Shown here piece by piece: positions 9,729 through 21,400 of a stretch of DNA of 64,000 nucleotides. This stretch comes from Bedellia somnulentella (Eukaryota > Arthropoda > Insecta > Lepidoptera > Bedelliidae), in contig OY755179.1 of assembly GCA_963576735.1 (NCBI GenBank), positions 5,704,001 to 5,768,000 of the forward strand, read 5' to 3'. Under the pieces are notes generated by a model that was not told the origin of the DNA, searched no databases, and saw nothing but the letters and a program-made list of their open reading frames with translations. The first letter of the stretch is position 1. Each line of letters opens with the position of its first letter. The position numbers and the translations under genes are program-made.

Positions 9729-12700
9729 TCAAGCCTTCTTAATAGGCTCTTTGTCTTTTCTCTTAGGTTTTTGCGGCATCTGAAAAATAAGAAATCAAAC
9801 CATTTATAAGGATGCAATACATCTATCAACATAAAAACAGTAGCCACATATTAATAAAAAATATATTTAAAGAGAGAAGAAACAAAATATATTTGATGTG
9901 AATGATAGAGGTGAGAAAAGATTTTAAAACTTCCGTGAATTTCAAAGCAAATAGTGGCGATCGAAATCATCTGCCTACTTTGTTGGGAAATAATGGCGTC
10001 ACTATGGGTATGGGCGTGGATAGGAAAACTGAAAGAAAACTTTTTATAATCCTTGTCAATATCTCAAGCTCTTTTAACATCAATCAATCGTCTGATATGT
10101 ACTCCTTATCTGTAAAGTGCAATACTTTGAATTTCATCCAGTAGTTTTTCAGTACATTCCCATAATACTTTTCCAGTAGTTAAAGTTTGCATTGCACACT
10201 TTCAACTTATAAAAGTTACTGAGGTATTCGTCATTCTAGTGTCCCTGTCCTGACTACCCCTGTTTGGGATAATACCCTTACGTATAAATATGTAGGCTAT
10301 ATCTTTATAGTCACTTTTTTTATTAAACTTAATACTTTAATACATGAAATTAATAATTTTACTTGTCTAAAGTTTACATACCTTTCTCTGTGGTCCATCT
10401 CCATTTGCCATTTTTTGTCTCATCTGCCATCGTAAATCAGCCCAGTTATTTTCACCAGGCACATTTGTTTTATACTTCGCCCATAGACTCATGTAGTAGT
10501 GATATAGTGACACTGGATCACTCTTCTTTTTAGCTAGCTGTATTGGCACTTTTATTACTGGAAAAATATATAAGAAAGCTGTTATTTTCTTTAAAAAAAT
10601 GTATACAAAAACGCATTGCTATAAATTTAGGGAAGTTGAGTTGGGCAAAGATAATAAAATATTGGGTAGTATTTTAAGGCCAGACTACAAAGTTTGCAAG
10701 ATGGACAATGCTTAGTTTAACTATGACCTATACATTAAGAATGTACAGGTATGCCGTGTAGTGCCGGCGTAGAATGTTGCTACTCCTTTCTACCCACGGG
10801 TGTCGTAAGAGGCGACTAAGGGTATTGGGTCTTTTAATTGGATTTTTGGGCGATGCGGTTGGAGACCCATCACCAAAAACCTTTATTTTTACCATCTTTT
10901 CCCCACTCAACTTTCAAAAGTGGCTGAGGAATGTATAATTCCTTAGCTCTGGCTACCCCTTCTAGGGAAATATAGCCGTGAGTATATGTATGTACAGGCA
11001 ATCATGTTGTTTATAACTCACAATTAGTGGAGCTAACAGTAGTCCGGGCTGATTGTATGCCCTGACTCTCCTTCTTTTCGCCACGTACACATGTGCAAGA
11101 TCTTTTTGCAGAATTGTCTTCCTCCTTTTTACTGCATAGATTTGGGGCTGAATTGGTGTTCCTGAAATACCAATTTTTGGGTGTTGATATATTCATGTAG
11201 AAAGAAATGTAGAAGTTCTCACAGTGTAATAATAATTTGTTTGTTATTATGATAGTTTTACGCGCGTTTTTATAATTTCTGAATTGAGTATTCCAGCTGA
11301 GAACAACTTAAGTATCGTTCTGTCGCATTGAAATCTTAACAACTGAATGAGACAAAACAATACTTAAGTCGTTCTCAGCTTGAATAACCAATTCAGAAAA
11401 CGGGTGTTACAAACCAAAACTGTGCTTAACTTTAGTACAGTGCAATTTTTAGGATTTTTAAGTATACAAGCTTTGTATTTGCCTATCGCAACAGACAATC
11501 CAATATGGTCAAGATCTAACCTCAGATGCATGCTCTGTGTTAATATTTATGAAATATTAACCATTCATATATTTTTTTGCGCATTACTAAAAGTGTATTC
11601 AATGCATCATTCATCCCCTTGTCAGATTCAGTCTGCACCAGTGATAAGCAAACTGTTGCACATTTGATTGGTCTGAATTAAAATGTATGAAAGTATTTAT
11701 TATTATTGGCTAGAAAACAAGTGACTTATTAAAAACTTTGTTATTACGTAAATTAGAATATTTGGCTTTTCCCACTCCAAAGGTTGCCATCACTTTCTAA
11801 AGCCTAAGTCTAGTTCTAGCCAAACTGCTGTATTGTGTGTAGTGCATGTCAAATACATATCATGTATGTATACCTAGTCTGGCCATAAATATTGTCCCTC
11901 GCATTTGAATTTGGAAATATCGCAAACTAAATGACATTTGATGCTTTTTTGTCTTTGTACGATATAAATAGGCTTTGACTTTCTAGAAAAACCTCACTTT
12001 ATATCCTCAACCCAATCTGAAGCCATGAAGTGGGGTCTGAAAGAAAACCGTATCGCTGTCATAGCCCTACACAAGTGCAACAAATCTCCAGTTGAAATAT
12101 TCAGCCTCCTGCAGTCGCTCGGAATCACGAAGAAATTTGTGTACCGAACTATCAATCGATTCAGCGAGATGTCCTCTATCGATGATAGACCCAGGAGCGG
12201 ACGGCCGCGAGATTCCAGGACTCCAGCTGCGATCAAAGCTGTTGCGGAGCGAATCCGGAGAAATCCTCTCCGCAAGCAGAAAATCTTGTCTCGGGAGATG
12301 AAAATACCACCTAGGACCATGTCCCGCATCATTAAAGAAGACCTAAAACTTGCCGCTTACCGAAGAAGCACCGGGCATCGCTTGACAGCAGCTCTACGCT
12401 AGCAACCAGAGCGAAGAAGCTGTTCGAAAAGCACGCTAGGGGCGGGTATCGAACAATTCTCTTTACTGATGAGAAAATCTTTACGGTGGAGGAGAAATAC
12501 AACCGCCAAAATGACAGGGTGTACGCACACAGCGGTCAAGAAGCTTCCGAGAAGGTTGCCAAGGTGGAAAGAGGCCATCACCTTGCCTCAGTCATGGTTT
12601 GGTGGGGCGTGTCGTACCAAGGGGTAACCGAGCTTCATTTTTGCAAACAAGGCGTAAAAACTAAGGCGGTGAACTACCAAAGCGACATTTTGGTAGTTCA

Positions 12701-15586
12701 CCGCCAAGAAGATTGTGAAGCCACTCACCCACACATGGTTTTCAAACAAGCATTGGATATTCCAACAAGATTCAGCTCCGGCCCACAAAGCACGAACCTC
12801 ACAACAGTGGCTAAGGGACAATTTACCCGAGTTTATCGCATGCGAAGATTGGCCTTCAGGAAGTCCGCACCTCAATCCATTGGATTACCGATTGTGGAGA
12901 GTTTTAGAGGAGAAGGCTTGCTCGAAGCCTCATAGAAATATCGAGTCGTTAAAGCGCGATTTGGTGGCTGCAGTGGAATCGATACCCCTGGAAACGGTGC
13001 GTGCGGCGATCGACGAGTGGCCGGACCGATTGAAGAGGTGTGTGAAGGCTAAAGGTGGTCATATTGAGTGAAAAGTTTATAAATAAATAAAATAGGATCT
13101 AAATAACGATATATACTGATTTCATTACATTTTGTTTCTTATTCATGTAGATAGGCACAATTTTAGTAGAGACAATATTTATGGCAAGACTAGGTAGTAT
13201 CACAGAGTAATCTTCCTTTTCACTTCTGCAGAATTCATCATCATCACCCATACATTAATGTATTATTTGGTAATATTTCATAAATAAAGACATTTCTTAA
13301 AGTTACTCATGCAGAATTTTGTGTGATGCTAAAGTGAAAATAAGTTAAATGGTATTTTTATTAATCAACTTATTGTGACCAACAATTCCCATTTTACTCT
13401 TTACATATACTTCATTTGGCCAAATAAATAATTGAGGTAGTGCTGTTCTAAGCCGGAAATATATGTCAATATTACCTGACAGTCAATATCCTCAATCTTT
13501 GACACTCTCTTGTACATGTGAATGCTTGAGCTGTTTGAGATTTTGACTTAATTCTGGAGCTGAATGTACTAGCACTGTGCAGTCTTTCTGGCCATTCCAA
13601 ATTATATGCATTGGTTTCCTCAAACTTTTTATTTAAGTCATATTTGATAAGCTTTTTTAAATCTGAAAGAAAACAAAGTTTATTGCATAACATACACATA
13701 CAGTATAACCCACTTAAGACGATTTCCCAGGGACCTCACCAAAAACGCGTCTTAAGCGAAAAATCGTATTATGCAGGATAGGGAAAATAAAACGAACCTA
13801 CTACATTTTTTACATTCAATACATTATTTAAAATAATCACTTATTTTGGTTTGACAGAAAGATTTTAATGCATTAGCAATTAAAGAATTTTAACATAATA
13901 AACCTTTCTCAGTGCGTCTTTAATTCAAAGAAGCAACATAGCGTTTAAAAACTCGCTGATAATGCCTTAGCAATGAATGTTATGGAGCTACTTATGGGCA
14001 GTTTTGAGGCTCGTTATTGATGAAGCCATTCCTCCAAAACTTTTTCTAATTTATCAAACTTTCCTACCATTTGCGTTTTACTCTGCACACCTCCCAATCT
14101 AAATCTTTCTTTAATTTCTTCTCTATTCTTTCGTAACGTAAAAACAGGTAAGTGAAGCTCAACAGCTAACTGAGTTTGATTAGTTGTTTGTGACTTTTTA
14201 TCGAAAACTTTCAATATTTATTTTTTTTTTGAAGTGACAATGGCTTTCGCTTAATTGTAGTCATATTGTAACAAGCTATGCTGCACTATTACAAAACAAT
14301 CAAAGTCAAGAAATGACGATTGGGCAGGCATATTAAACGGGAAGGCGCGAGAAGACAATCATATTAAGCGTTAAGAAATGTATAAAAATATGTTTCAAGT
14401 TGCAGGGACTGGCGTAAAGTGGCCTATTATGTGAGAAATCGTATTAAGCGTGATGATTTTAAACTGTTTCGACTGTACCTACAGTCAGTTGCAAAAACCA
14501 AAAAGGCAGAGGAAAGGTGAGCAACAAGAGAGGGTAGCCAGAGCTTCAGAATTAAAAATTTCTTTGCCATTTCTTTCTAGAAATTATTTCATTTCATTTA
14601 TTTATTTACACTTCTTCAACAGAAGTTGAGTAGAGAAAAGTGTATATAAATAATAATGGTTGGTTTGTCAGTTTCCAGCCACACTCTATAGGGTCAACTC
14701 CTCACATCGAGAATGATAAGAGGCATACTTATCTCTTCTAACCCCTATTAAAATTTGTTTCTATCTTGCTCACACAAAACATATATTTGTATTTTAACAT
14801 TTCTGATATATGAGACTAGCTGACTCAACAAACTTTGTACTGGAAATTTGCTTATGTCAAACTTTAGATGGTTTTTCCAGTAGTCTGAGTTAAAAAAAAT
14901 CTGGGATAAAAAGTATCCTATGTTATAAGTTGGCTTTTTACCTCAAAACATCCAAACATCTGTTTACATTTATAATATTAATAGGATTACATCGTGATTT
15001 TCAACAAATACAATGATACCTCCGTAGTTGTCATTGGTTTCATCGAATATACAGCGCCAATATTAATATGGTTCCATACATTTCCAACTGTCAAAATCCG
15101 AATATTTGTTGCATGCGAGGCAGACAGAAATAATTGTTAATATAAGTAGAAGAGTTAGTATTCTAATTATTGTTCCCAGCATGAAGAGTAAACCTTCAGC
15201 ACATCACTTATAATCCCAATACCCTCAGTCGCTCTTAACAACACCCAAGGAAATAAGGGTAAATGCTATTCTAAGCCGAACTATACAGCATTACTTACAG
15301 ACAATGTCATGGAATTAATACTTAAAAGTCTACTAGTGAATTCAATCTTTAACCTCCGATACATTACTGGGGGTCTTAGTATGTATGAAACCGAGAAATC
15401 ACCTTGCTTGTATAAAACTATTGTAAGAAGAAACAATAGAGAAAATGTTTAGGAATTATCTACTTTACCTGTGATGAAATATTTTAAAACTTCCCCACTT
15501 ATATTGTAAATACCGAGCTCATTTAAATAACGCAATACTTCTCTAGCATCTAGCTCCGCCGTAATATCACGATAAGCAGTTTCCAT
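9729..15586 (-). CDS. Hyls1: HYLS1-like centriolar protein
   Basis: Five minus-strand exons: 15586-15469, 13662-13476, 11161-11022, 10557-10382 and 9779-9729 (TGA at 9731-9729). All four introns have GT-AG ends, and phases 1, 2, 1 and 0 match across them, giving 223 aa. The N-terminus METAYRDITAELDAREVLRY, then LNELGIYN, looks like the short N-terminal helical segment of insect HYLS1 proteins. Exon 4 carries the HYLS1 box: SDPVSLYHYYMSLW, then NVPGENNWADLRWQMRQKM, comparable to the human DRVARYFEYKRDW...RKELRWGVREQM segment. The last exon is tiny and basic, MPQKPKRKDKEPIKKA. HYLS1 proteins act at centrioles and are needed for cilium formation. Introns hold maT (intron 2), pogo and H (intron 1), element C (intron 3) and LINE D (intron 4). 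The family call rests on one motif region; the exon model is firm. Confidence 0.85.
9952..10015 (+). mobile_element. LINE D, short 3-prime relic
   Basis: 'gtggcgatcgaaatcatctg', 'cctactttgttgggaaataa' and 'tggcgtcactatgggtatgg' align by eye to the D 3-prime end (gtggcgatcgatagtctctg, cctaccccaatgggaactag, gggcgtgagtatatgtatg). It lies in intron 4 of the HYLS1-like gene. Confidence 0.5.
10751..10993 (+). repeat. Element C copy in HYLS1-like intron 3
   Basis: Near-complete: 'tgccgtgtagtgccggcgta', 'gtcgtaagaggcgactaagg', 'gatgcggttggagacccatc', 'tggctaccccttctaggg' and the terminal 'gccgtgagtatatgtatgta'. It stands antisense to the gene. Confidence 0.85.
11278..11397. repeat. 120-bp hairpin (MITE-like inverted repeat)
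   Basis: Arms of 38 bp at 11278-11315 and 11360-11397 are near-perfect reverse complements, beginning TCTGAATTG and ending CTTAAGTAT. The 44-nt loop is unique. It lies in intron 2 of the HYLS1-like gene. It could be a small foldback element or MITE; no target duplication was recognised. Confidence 0.7.
12025..13071 (+). pseudogene. maT transposase, frameshifted
   Basis: The N-terminal part (12025-12402) has a helix-turn-helix region, VEIFSLLQSLGITKKFVYRT, and the linker RPRSGRPR. A frameshift near 12390-12402 moves the frame to one carrying FTDEKIFTVEEKYNRQND, with the first catalytic Asp, and VMVWWGVSYQGVTELHF. A second break near 12700 moves it again to IFQQDSAPAHKARTSQQWL and SPHLNPLDYRLW, with the second and third Asp 37 residues apart. 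The C-terminus ends VKAKGGHIE. A 17-bp inverted duplication lies at the second break. The mutated copy cannot make an intact enzyme. Confidence 0.85.
12665..12705. repeat. 17-bp perfect inverted repeat inside the maT transposase frame
   Basis: GGCGGTGAACTACCAAA at 12665-12681 is exactly reverse-complemented at 12689-12705, with a 7-nt loop. The right arm is what displaces the reading frame, consistent with a templated inverted duplication during repair or replication slippage. Confidence 0.8.
13701..14475 (-). mobile_element. pogo/Tigger-like transposon, internally deleted
   Basis: Both ends begin CAGT and are flanked by TA (13699-13700 and 14476-14477), as in pogo/Tigger elements. Near the ends the similar strings TTAAGACGATTTCCC and TTAATACGATTTCTC face each other, so the terminal repeats are imperfect or offset. 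The interior encodes only the N-terminal DNA-binding region of a pogo transposase. It lies in intron 1 of the HYLS1-like gene. Confidence 0.7.
14014..14214 (-). pseudogene. pogo transposase fragment, CENP-B-type DNA-binding region
   Basis: An open stretch on the minus strand reads NQTQLAVELHLPVFTLRKNR, then FRLGGVQSKTQMVGKFDKLE, then KVLEEWLHQ. This is the psq-type helix-turn-helix and the linker of CENP-B N-terminal domains in pogo/Tigger transposases, ending at the usual EKLEKVLLEW position. There is no upstream ATG in frame (a stop precedes TTG at 14214), and the DDE domain is missing. Confidence 0.75.
14530..14577 (-). repeat. Element C fragment
   Basis: 'gggtagccagagcttcagaa' plus 'ttaaaaatttctttgccatt' matches the 3-prime part of element C on the minus strand. 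Truncated. Confidence 0.55.
14815..14990 (-). mobile_element. Helitron-like element, family H, diverged copy
   Basis: Starts 'actagctgactcaacaaact', the reverse complement of the family H 3-prime end AG...GTCGGGTCAGCTAGT. It continues 'tctgggataaaaagtatcct', matching 'ttatcccggaaaaa' of the other copies. Shorter and older than copies at 24.5 and 27.7 kb. Confidence 0.65.
15190..15292 (-). repeat. Element C fragment (5-prime half)
   Basis: 'cccaataccctcagtcgctc', 'aaatgctattctaagccgaa' and 'ctatacagca' match the 5-prime half of element C on the minus strand. Confidence 0.65.
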
Positions 15587-17568
15587 TGCAAGCAAAACCG
15601 ATGTTATACCTTTTTCAAGATTTATCAAATTTATTCAAATAAAACGAAATTAAAATCACCCTACCAAAACCAAACCAACAAAAACGTTAAAATAAAAAAA
15701 AACACACGCAGAGTATCAGAGTAGCACATACAGACAGCACACTCATCAATCAAATTGTGTCAATCAAAAATAAGGCGATTCCTCCTCGCGATCCTTTGGT
15801 AGTCCAAGTAGACGGCATAAACACTGTTCTTTTAATATTATTATATAAGCCAATTTGATATAACTTTTAATTGTTATAGTAAAAATGGATGCTATCATCA
15901 ATCAAGATCAAACTACAAAAGTGTTTATTTATTAATGCCTTAATACAACAAACAACATCGATGATTCTTCTAATAAACAAACATTTATGTTCGATGTACA
16001 ATGCAATCCACATCCCTTTTTCTTTTCGTGCCATATAGATAAGTTACTCTATGACTTACACTTTTAGTGTTATTTTCCCTAAAATTCTGTTTATGTTGTT
16101 ATTGTTGTTTTGATATATAACTTTGGATTTGTTTTTGTGACTCCTAAATGAGAATTATTTTGTTAGTTTTATACTTATTTTAACAAAGCTTTGTGAAATC
16201 TGTACTGAGACTTAGTAAGTCAATGAAAATAACTCCGCAAAGACTTCAGTTTGAATAACAAAACTTTAGGGTTACAAAATTTGAATACAGATACAGGTAA
16301 GATAAGTTATCATTCTAATGGGGCTAGGAAAACTTTCATATAATTCTCGTAGTTTTAACCCAATTAGTTTAATTTAAATATATTGTGACAGCTTTAAATA
16401 ACACTTCTCCACTTTTTCCCACAGATTCTGTTCTAAGCAACTAGAGGTTTTTACCACAACACTACTACAGCTAGGGATTTTTTAAATAATATTTATATAT
16501 TCTTTGGTGGGAGATTTGGCTGGAAATCCACAAAATAAAAATTCATTTTATAATATTTTTTGCCTTTAAAATGACTGAGGAGTTGTAAGTTCTGAAGCTC
16601 TGGCTACCCCTGTTATTCAATCACATTACAGTATATGTTTAAACTATACACCACAAGCAACATTGGGTTACAGTAGAAATATCTATACATATATATTAAG
16701 GGTATATATTATATTTATATTCTAATTCTAAATTAATCTTAGAAAGTATTTCAAGTGCTTGGCAGAACTGCACGATCAAACAATGTTGTTGGCTGTTCTT
16801 TTCATACAAGCCGTACTAATGTATTGTCTTTGTAAAATTTTGATGTTTGATAGACAAGCATATCTTGTATGTTTTCAATGCCCATGTACTTTACTTAAAC
16901 ATTTTGTTGTGATTGTCTCATGTTCTATGTTATATTTTATGCCTTGTGAAAAGTTCCTTCCTTTGTCTTTGAAGCCATCTCTGTTCAATCTAAGCTTCTT
17001 GATTCTGGAGTAGTAATTGAGTAACTAATCAACCAATGGGTCAACTTATATTAGTTATTGCCCACTCAACCTCAACTGTCTAGTAAAAGCTGAACCGATC
17101 CATGCTCAACACTGTAGATGCTTGTTATTTATCTCTTGGCTATCTCCTAAATCTTGCATAGTGTAGTTGATTCTTATTGATGATTGAGTTTTACACAGTA
17201 AGACTGCAGAATATGCAGAACTAATTATCGATAAGAAATTTATCTCTGAGAACTATACACATTCGTGTCTTTTTTACTTATTGTTACTCTTTTTGGCTTG
17301 AACTTGGTTTTGTTCAGTGGGTGTCCTTCCTTAGAGAAAGTTCACATAATTACGTAAAACTGACAACCACAGACAGCAACGCAAGCAGACAGAGCTCTTC
17401 CAATAGCGTGTGTCGGCCTGTGTAGGTCTTGTGGTACCTTATTTCAAGTGTAAAGTTAAATAGAATGTATCTTCCCCGCAGGTGCTTCTGTGGCATTAAT
17501 TAACAAGTTGCATTGCACCTTTGAAGGGCCACCATAGACGGCCTGTACCCCCAAGGACAGGACCCTTC
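15587..17568. other. Upstream region of the HYLS1-like gene; no further gene supported
   Basis: AT-rich sequence that should include the promoter of the HYLS1-like gene (start 15586, minus). A short element C piece lies at 16556-16612 ('ctctggctacccctgttatt'). An 84-codon open stretch at 16759-17013 is Cys/Leu/Phe rich, matches nothing recognised and is probably chance. Confidence 0.35.
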
Positions 17569-17895
17569 CTACGGTGCGTTGGTCATACGGTCCATGATAT
17601 CGCGGGTCTTGGGAGGTTTAATTGAGATGTGCGTTATTGGGATGCGGGACAGACTAGAAATCAACGCTTCCTCAACCTCTTTTGGTGTCATATAAATTCT
17701 TAACGTTATAGGATCTATAAGGAGGGACTTAAAAGCTATGGTGATGTTGCCTACAGAAATACAAACCAAATATTTAAAAATACTAAACAACCTTTCAATG
17801 TGAGCCTGGTGATCTGTCATACAGGGTAACCTAGTATAGACACCAGCTCTCGCCACAAAGCAAAGAATTGTCCTACTACTATTATTATTACTCAT
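17569..17895 (-). other. Unassigned 108-codon ORF
   Basis: The reading frame begins MSNNNSSRTILCFVARAG and ends KPPKTRDIMDRMTNAP. Its second half, PITLRIYMTPKEVEEALISS, looks protein-like, and a good acceptor (TTTCTGTAG) lies in front of it at about 17750. It may be one exon of an unrecognised gene, or a repeat relic. No family was recognised and no partner exon was found. A (TTA)n-rich tract follows at 17930-17970. Confidence 0.25.
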
Positions 17896-18027
17896 ACTTT
17901 TGTTAAGTCTTTGAGAGAAATAAGAACATTATTATTATTATTTATTTATTATTAATAATAAAGGATTTTATCGATGATCTAACCGCGTCGCCTAACAACA
18001 AACACATGATCACGGATATGAAACCCA

Positions 18028-18251
18028 AAATGTGAAAGCCAGAACTTCACAATTAGATATTGCTCCAGAATAGACTACTTTTGGAATATGAGTGGAAAAA
18101 GATGATAAAATAAAAGAAGTTTAGTGATTGGTCTCTACTCTCCATCCGCATCACATAGCGATCATTTAAAAGCCCAAAAAACTGTAGACGCTTCTTACGT
18201 CACCCAAGGAAGGAAATAGGGTAGTGTTATTTAAATTCATTTCACGGCAAA
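18028..18251 (-). repeat. Element C, diverged copy
   Basis: Landmarks: 'gtgaaagccagaacttcaca', 'cttttggaatatgagtggaa', 'gtgattggtctctactctcc', 'gacgcttcttacgtcaccca' and 'gggtagtgttatt'. Just upstream of the aminoacylase gene. Confidence 0.65.
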
Positions 18252-18402
18252 CTAATTGATTAGAGTAAAAAAAACGTAACGCTCTTTTGATGGCTCCACC
18301 TCAAAAACTTATCACGTTTATTTTGTACTACATTATAGCGGCGATGCAAAGAATAGTGTTGCATTCAAGCAGTGACTGCTAAGTAGAGAAGACATATGAA
18401 CG

Positions 18403-21400
18403 ATGGCGGACTACGAGAATAATGTGGCGATTAAAAACTTCAGGGACTATTTGAAAATACCATCAGTACAACCAAATGTTAACTATGGTAAGTAGATTTG
18501 TGATTTGATTATTTATAATAATTACATGAAGCTAGAAAAATAGGAAAGTATTTTAATGTTAACTTTTTTCTGTAAGTACCTTGTATTAGAGAAATGAAAT
18601 AACATTTAGCTAAGTCGTACAAGAAAATTATCTTAATGAATAACAATGCTTCTCGACTCTCTTTGCAGTAGATAAACGTTTATAAATTAATTATTCGCAT
18701 TAATATATTCTGTCTGCGTAAAGAATGAATAATTAATGAGTTTTTCCTTTTTTATTATAATTAATGACTTTAGTTAATTACACGCAGAAAAGGTTTGGTA
18801 ATGGTTCTATGATACCATATAAAAATCACACCTTCCCGCAAATATCGTCCAAGGCAGGGCAGATTGTATCTAATATATAAAAATAAGAAATCGTTTATTT
18901 GCCAATCACAAATTATTGTAAATAAAACATAACATAAACATAAACGTTCACGCCGAATATCCCCGAAGGGGTTGGCAGAGGTACTAATACTTCTGAACAT
19001 CACGTGACTTTGTCACCTGGTGTTCAGAGTACCCACGTTTTGCATGGACAGTGTACTCACATGATAGGGGGCAGGCCTATCGCCGTTTTGTACGAATACA
19101 CTGTCACATGACTAAGTACAACTCAGCCATGTGGGTTTCCTCACGATGTTTTCCCTCACCGTTAACAACCATGATAAATTTTTACCACACATATATATTT
19201 AGAAAAGACAAATTGGTGTAGGCCCGACCCGGGATTGGAACACTAGTGGTTTGCACGAAAACCGGTGTTGAGCTATCACGTAAATAAAAATAGTAGTAAA
19301 TAGCTGTGTAGTGTCGGCTTTCAATAGCACTTCCCCATTTCTTCCCGTGGGTGATCGTAAGAGGCGACTTATGGTATCGGGGCTTTTTAAATGATTTTTG
19401 GGCGATGCTGTTGGAGACCCATTACCAAAAACATTTATTTATAACATTTTCCCCACTTAACTTCCAAAAGTGGCTGAAGAATTTTCTGATTCTGAAGCTC
19501 TGGCTGCCCCTTTTAGGGATTTATAGCCGTGGGTATATGAATTGTATGTAATAAATACATTGTTCATTCGATTCCCTAAGGGCAAAAAAGTAGCGGCTCA
19601 GCACATGCCATTTTGGCTGTGACACCAAAAGGTTCGTTCCCTGAAGTTTAAAAGTACCTACCAATTTCCTTGTAAGGGTTCACATGTTTCATAACATAAA
19701 GCTCCTGGATTGGACACACATGGGACACCAAAATTTTTATTACATCCTTCTCCTCACACAACTTCCAAAAGCCGCTGATGAATTTCTAGTCCTGAAGGTC
19801 TGGCTTCTCCTTTATAGTAGAATAGCTAGGATGTAGGTTTGGTAGGAAACCTGTCACCTACAATACTTTATTCCACCATTTCCTCACAAGTTTAAAGACG
19901 CAGAGAAATTGTTGACTCCTTCTAAGGTATTTACATCAATCTTGCATAACCGCACTGTATATTTATAACGAATCATCGTAGAGTAAAGAGAAACATTATC
20001 TATTTACAAAGTTATCTCACAATGGTAGTACTTTGTTTATTGTAGAGTTAATGTAATTTGTAATGTGTGTGATAATTGATATGTTATCTGGAAACTGGCT
20101 GATGAATTGTGAATATCAGTTTTGGTATGCCTGTAAGAATAAGAATAGTATTTTTATTATCTGCCAAAAAATTATAATTCTGAACACAACTTGCAATATT
20201 TTACAACCAGATAAAAACATCGTCTGAGTCTGCTTCACTCATGAAAGGTTTGCACCATTATTTATAAAAATACTAGTATGTGCGAGGATGCTAATGTCAG
20301 TAGAGGACGACCACGGAGAAAACATTTAGATCAAACAGAGAATTTGCTCAAAGAGGCAGGCGTCCGAAGTGATATCAATAAAAGAGCATGTATGAAAAAC
20401 GAGATATTTGCCAGGATCGTTCAAATTGGCGATCGATTGCCTCTGTCCCAATACTTACTTACCCTGAGTATATGTATGTGAGTATGTATACGTATAAGAA
20501 GGTACCCTCAATCCTTCATCTTGTACGCATTTTATCTCTGAAGGCATGGCAGAGGCATTAATATTTTAGTCACGGCTATAGCCCTAAAAAGGGTTGCCAA
20601 ATTACTAAATAGTCAGCCCCTGGAATTGAAAATGATGCTTGAAAAGCCTGAGACTCTGTAGCAGTATTCCTATATACGAGTACAACATTATTTGCCGTGC
20701 CATTAGCAACCGTGATAGCCCAGTGGGTAGAACACTCGGTTATTGTGCAAACGACTAGTGTTCAAATCCTGGGTCGGGCCTACACCAATTTGTCTTTTCT
20801 AAAGACATATGTGTGGTTAATTTATCATGGTTGTTAACGGTGAGGGAAAACATCGTGAGGAAACCCACATGGCTGAGTTGTACTTAGTCATGTGTGACAG
20901 TGTATTCGTACAAAACGGCGATAGGCCTGCCCCCTATCACGTGAGTACACTGTCCATGCAAAACGTGGGTACTCTGAACACCAGGTGACAAAGTCACGTG
21001 ATGTTCAGAAGTAGTAGTACCTCTGCCAACCCCTTCGGGGATATTCGGCGTGAACGTTTATGTTATGTTATGTATGTAACATTATTTGCCGTTTATAACA
21101 TACGCAGTGCCAACTAATCTTAACATTAATATATAGACATGCATTATACTATCCCTGCCACACCTAGTAAGACTTTCACTTCCACTCTTGGGTAGATAAT
21201 ATGTTCGAGCGTGTTATTTAGAATGTTTATTTTATTTCACCTTGGTAGCTCAATCGGAAAAGCTTCAACTCAAACTCTGGATGTGATCAAATTTTTGATT
21301 ATGTTCGCGTTTGTTATAAAACACAAAAAGGGATTGCCCGAGCTTTAGAGTTCGAAATTCTCATCCAAGCTTGTAAGATAAGTTGGGATAATAAAGTTAG

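Larger units (their letters stand above)
11873..13194 (+). mobile_element. maT-type mariner transposon (DD37D)
   Basis: 1322 bp flanked by TA on both sides (11871-11872 and 13195-13196). The 24-bp terminal inverted repeats start CCTAGTCT and differ at one base by eye: CCTAGTCTGGCCATAAAT on the left and CCTAGTCTTGCCATAAAT on the right. It encodes a broken transposase on the same strand. It lies in intron 2 of the HYLS1-like gene, on the opposite strand to the gene. Spacing of the last two catalytic aspartates (37 residues) is that of the maT group (Bmmar6-like) of Tc1/mariner elements. Confidence 0.9.

Noticed and set aside
16759..17013. 84-codon open frame
   Set aside because: Low-complexity hydrophobic sequence without splice-compatible partners or a recognisable family.
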